A stretch of 6,486 nucleotides of DNA. Source: Deltaproteobacteria bacterium. GTDB lineage: Bacteria; Bdellovibrionota; UBA1018. The position numbers were made by a program, and so were the translations under genes. The stretch covers positions 1 through 6,486 of the forward strand of contig JACQAU010000148.1 of the NCBI GenBank assembly GCA_016194835.1. Direction: 5' to 3'. Below, one piece after another: positions 6,093 to 6,486 of the stretch (the stretch's first letter is position 1; each line of letters starts with the position of its first letter). The notes under the pieces were generated by a model, which worked only from the letters and a program-made list of their open reading frames with translations, made no database searches and was not told the DNA's origin.

Positions 6093-6176
6093 GTTTTTGT
6101 AATTAGATAAGGCTGCCTAAGGACTTGTGATTTTTATGATAAGAAAAATTGTCTTTGATAAAAATCGTATTCCATA

Positions 6177-6197
6177 TTAGTTTAAGTGCAAAACTAA
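6177..6197 (+). promoter_or_regulatory. Inverted repeat ahead of the C/GW-repeat gene
   Basis: TTAGTTT and AAACTAA are perfect complements separated by 7 nt, ending 11 nt before the GGGGG ribosome binding sequence. A 7-bp AT-rich hairpin would be weak as RNA, so a protein-binding operator is equally likely. It is not followed by a clean T run, so I do not call it a terminator. Confidence 0.3.
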
Positions 6198-6218
6198 GTT
6201 TAATTTTTGGGGGTCGAA

Positions 6219-6486
6219 ATGAAAACAAGTATTACAGTAGGTGTTCTTTTGTTAGCATCTAATATTTCTCTAGCCAACGATATCTATGAAACATTTTGCC
6301 ATCAGGGAGATTGTTTTAGGTTTGGCTGGGTCACAACCTCTACTGATAAATCCTATTCTATGGAGACAGCATGTAAAAATAACGATTGCGCGAGTTTCGG
6401 TTGGTTTTCAGTAGCCAATGACGGCTCTACCTATGACGTGAGCTGTTTGTTTGATGGCTGTTTCATCCAGGGATGGCAATCCGCAC
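6219..6486 (+). CDS. Secreted C-x4-C-x3-GW repeat protein (partial, right end cut)
   Basis: The frame opens at ATG 6219, 5 nt after a GGGGG ribosome binding sequence (6209-6213), and stays open to the window edge: 89 residues so far. It begins with a Sec signal peptide MKTSITVGVLLLASNISLA, likely cleaved after SLA before NDIYE. The mature part is made of a repeated unit of about 24-25 residues: C27-x4-C32-x3-GW(36-37), C52-x4-C57-x3-GW(61-62), C76-x4-C81-x3-GW(85-86), each of the first two followed by a Ser-x-Tyr or Ser-Thr-Tyr about 9 residues on. The regular cysteines suggest disulfides in an exported small repeat domain. I do not recognise the family. It faces away from the IPT/LamG lipoprotein gene. 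The third unit is cut at the edge. Confidence 0.75.
   Translation, partial: MKTSITVGVLLLASNISLANDIYETFCHQGDCFRFGWVTTSTDKSYSMETACKNNDCASFGWFSVANDGSTYDVSCLFDGCFIQGWQSA

Larger units (their letters stand above)
5827..6218. other. Divergent intergenic region between the lipoprotein and C/GW-repeat genes
   Basis: This 392-nt stretch contains no ORF of normal size. It holds the ribosome binding site of the lipoprotein gene, a 15-bp palindrome (5933-5947), a TACAAT -10-like box (5992-5997), a strongly led 17-codon ORF (6039-6092) and a hairpin-capable repeat (TTAGTTT-N7-AAACTAA, 6177-6197) just before the 6219 gene. I see no tRNA, known riboswitch or mobile-element end. Confidence 0.6.

Noticed and set aside
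6136..6180. A 14-codon ORF (MIRKIVFDKNRIPY) before the C/GW-repeat gene
   Set aside because: The nearest GGA is about 12 nt from the ATG and there is no other evidence; chance is the best explanation in AT-rich intergenic DNA.

Overview
The window is AT-rich (roughly 37% GC by eye) and holds mostly minus-strand genes. The conserved core is a DUF1385/YqhQ membrane protein followed by peptide chain release factor 1 (prfA). A third ORF starts inside the prfA stop codon and runs off the left edge; by position it is probably prmC, the methyltransferase that modifies release factors. This DUF1385-prfA-prmC order, next to an IPT/TIG + LamG-like lipoprotein and several secreted Cys-bearing proteins of unknown family, suggests a low-GC member of the Bdellovibrionota / former delta-proteobacterial group. 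The lineage is an inference; nothing here proves it.

Layout, right to left along the minus strand. At 4018-5826 is a 602-residue putative lipoprotein with four IPT/TIG domains and a C-terminal LamG/concanavalin-like domain. It is followed by a likely rho-independent terminator (3980-4016). A new transcription unit appears to start from a sigma70-like promoter (3931-3959). It contains a small exported protein (3477-3911), an alpha/beta hydrolase whose frame is broken (2204-3467), DUF1385 (1153-2199), prfA (77-1147) and the partial gene at 1-80. Gaps are 4, 5 and 9 nt between most of these genes, with a 4-nt ATGA overlap at the end, so the genes look co-transcribed. prfA and the putative prmC work together: RF1 ends translation at UAA/UAG, and PrmC methylates the glutamine of its GGQ motif.

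The hydrolase is the main anomaly. The 261-codon ORF carries the GxSxG nucleophile elbow and stops early. The ORF just below it carries the likely C-terminal half with a catalytic-type histidine, and its frame is open upstream into the first ORF. Removing one A from an A4 run at 2687-2690 joins them into one 420-residue protein. This is a frameshifted gene, a sequencing error, or much less likely a recoding site.

The right end (5827-6486) is divergent. A 392-nt stretch holds palindromes, a strong Shine-Dalgarno sequence in front of a 17-codon ORF (6039-6092), and then a plus-strand secreted protein starting at 6219. That protein is built of repeated C-x4-C-x3-GW units and is cut by the window edge. 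I recognise no complete new defence or mobile system. The candidates for novelty are the C/GW-repeat protein with the micro-ORF ahead of it, and the adhesin-like lipoprotein facing it.
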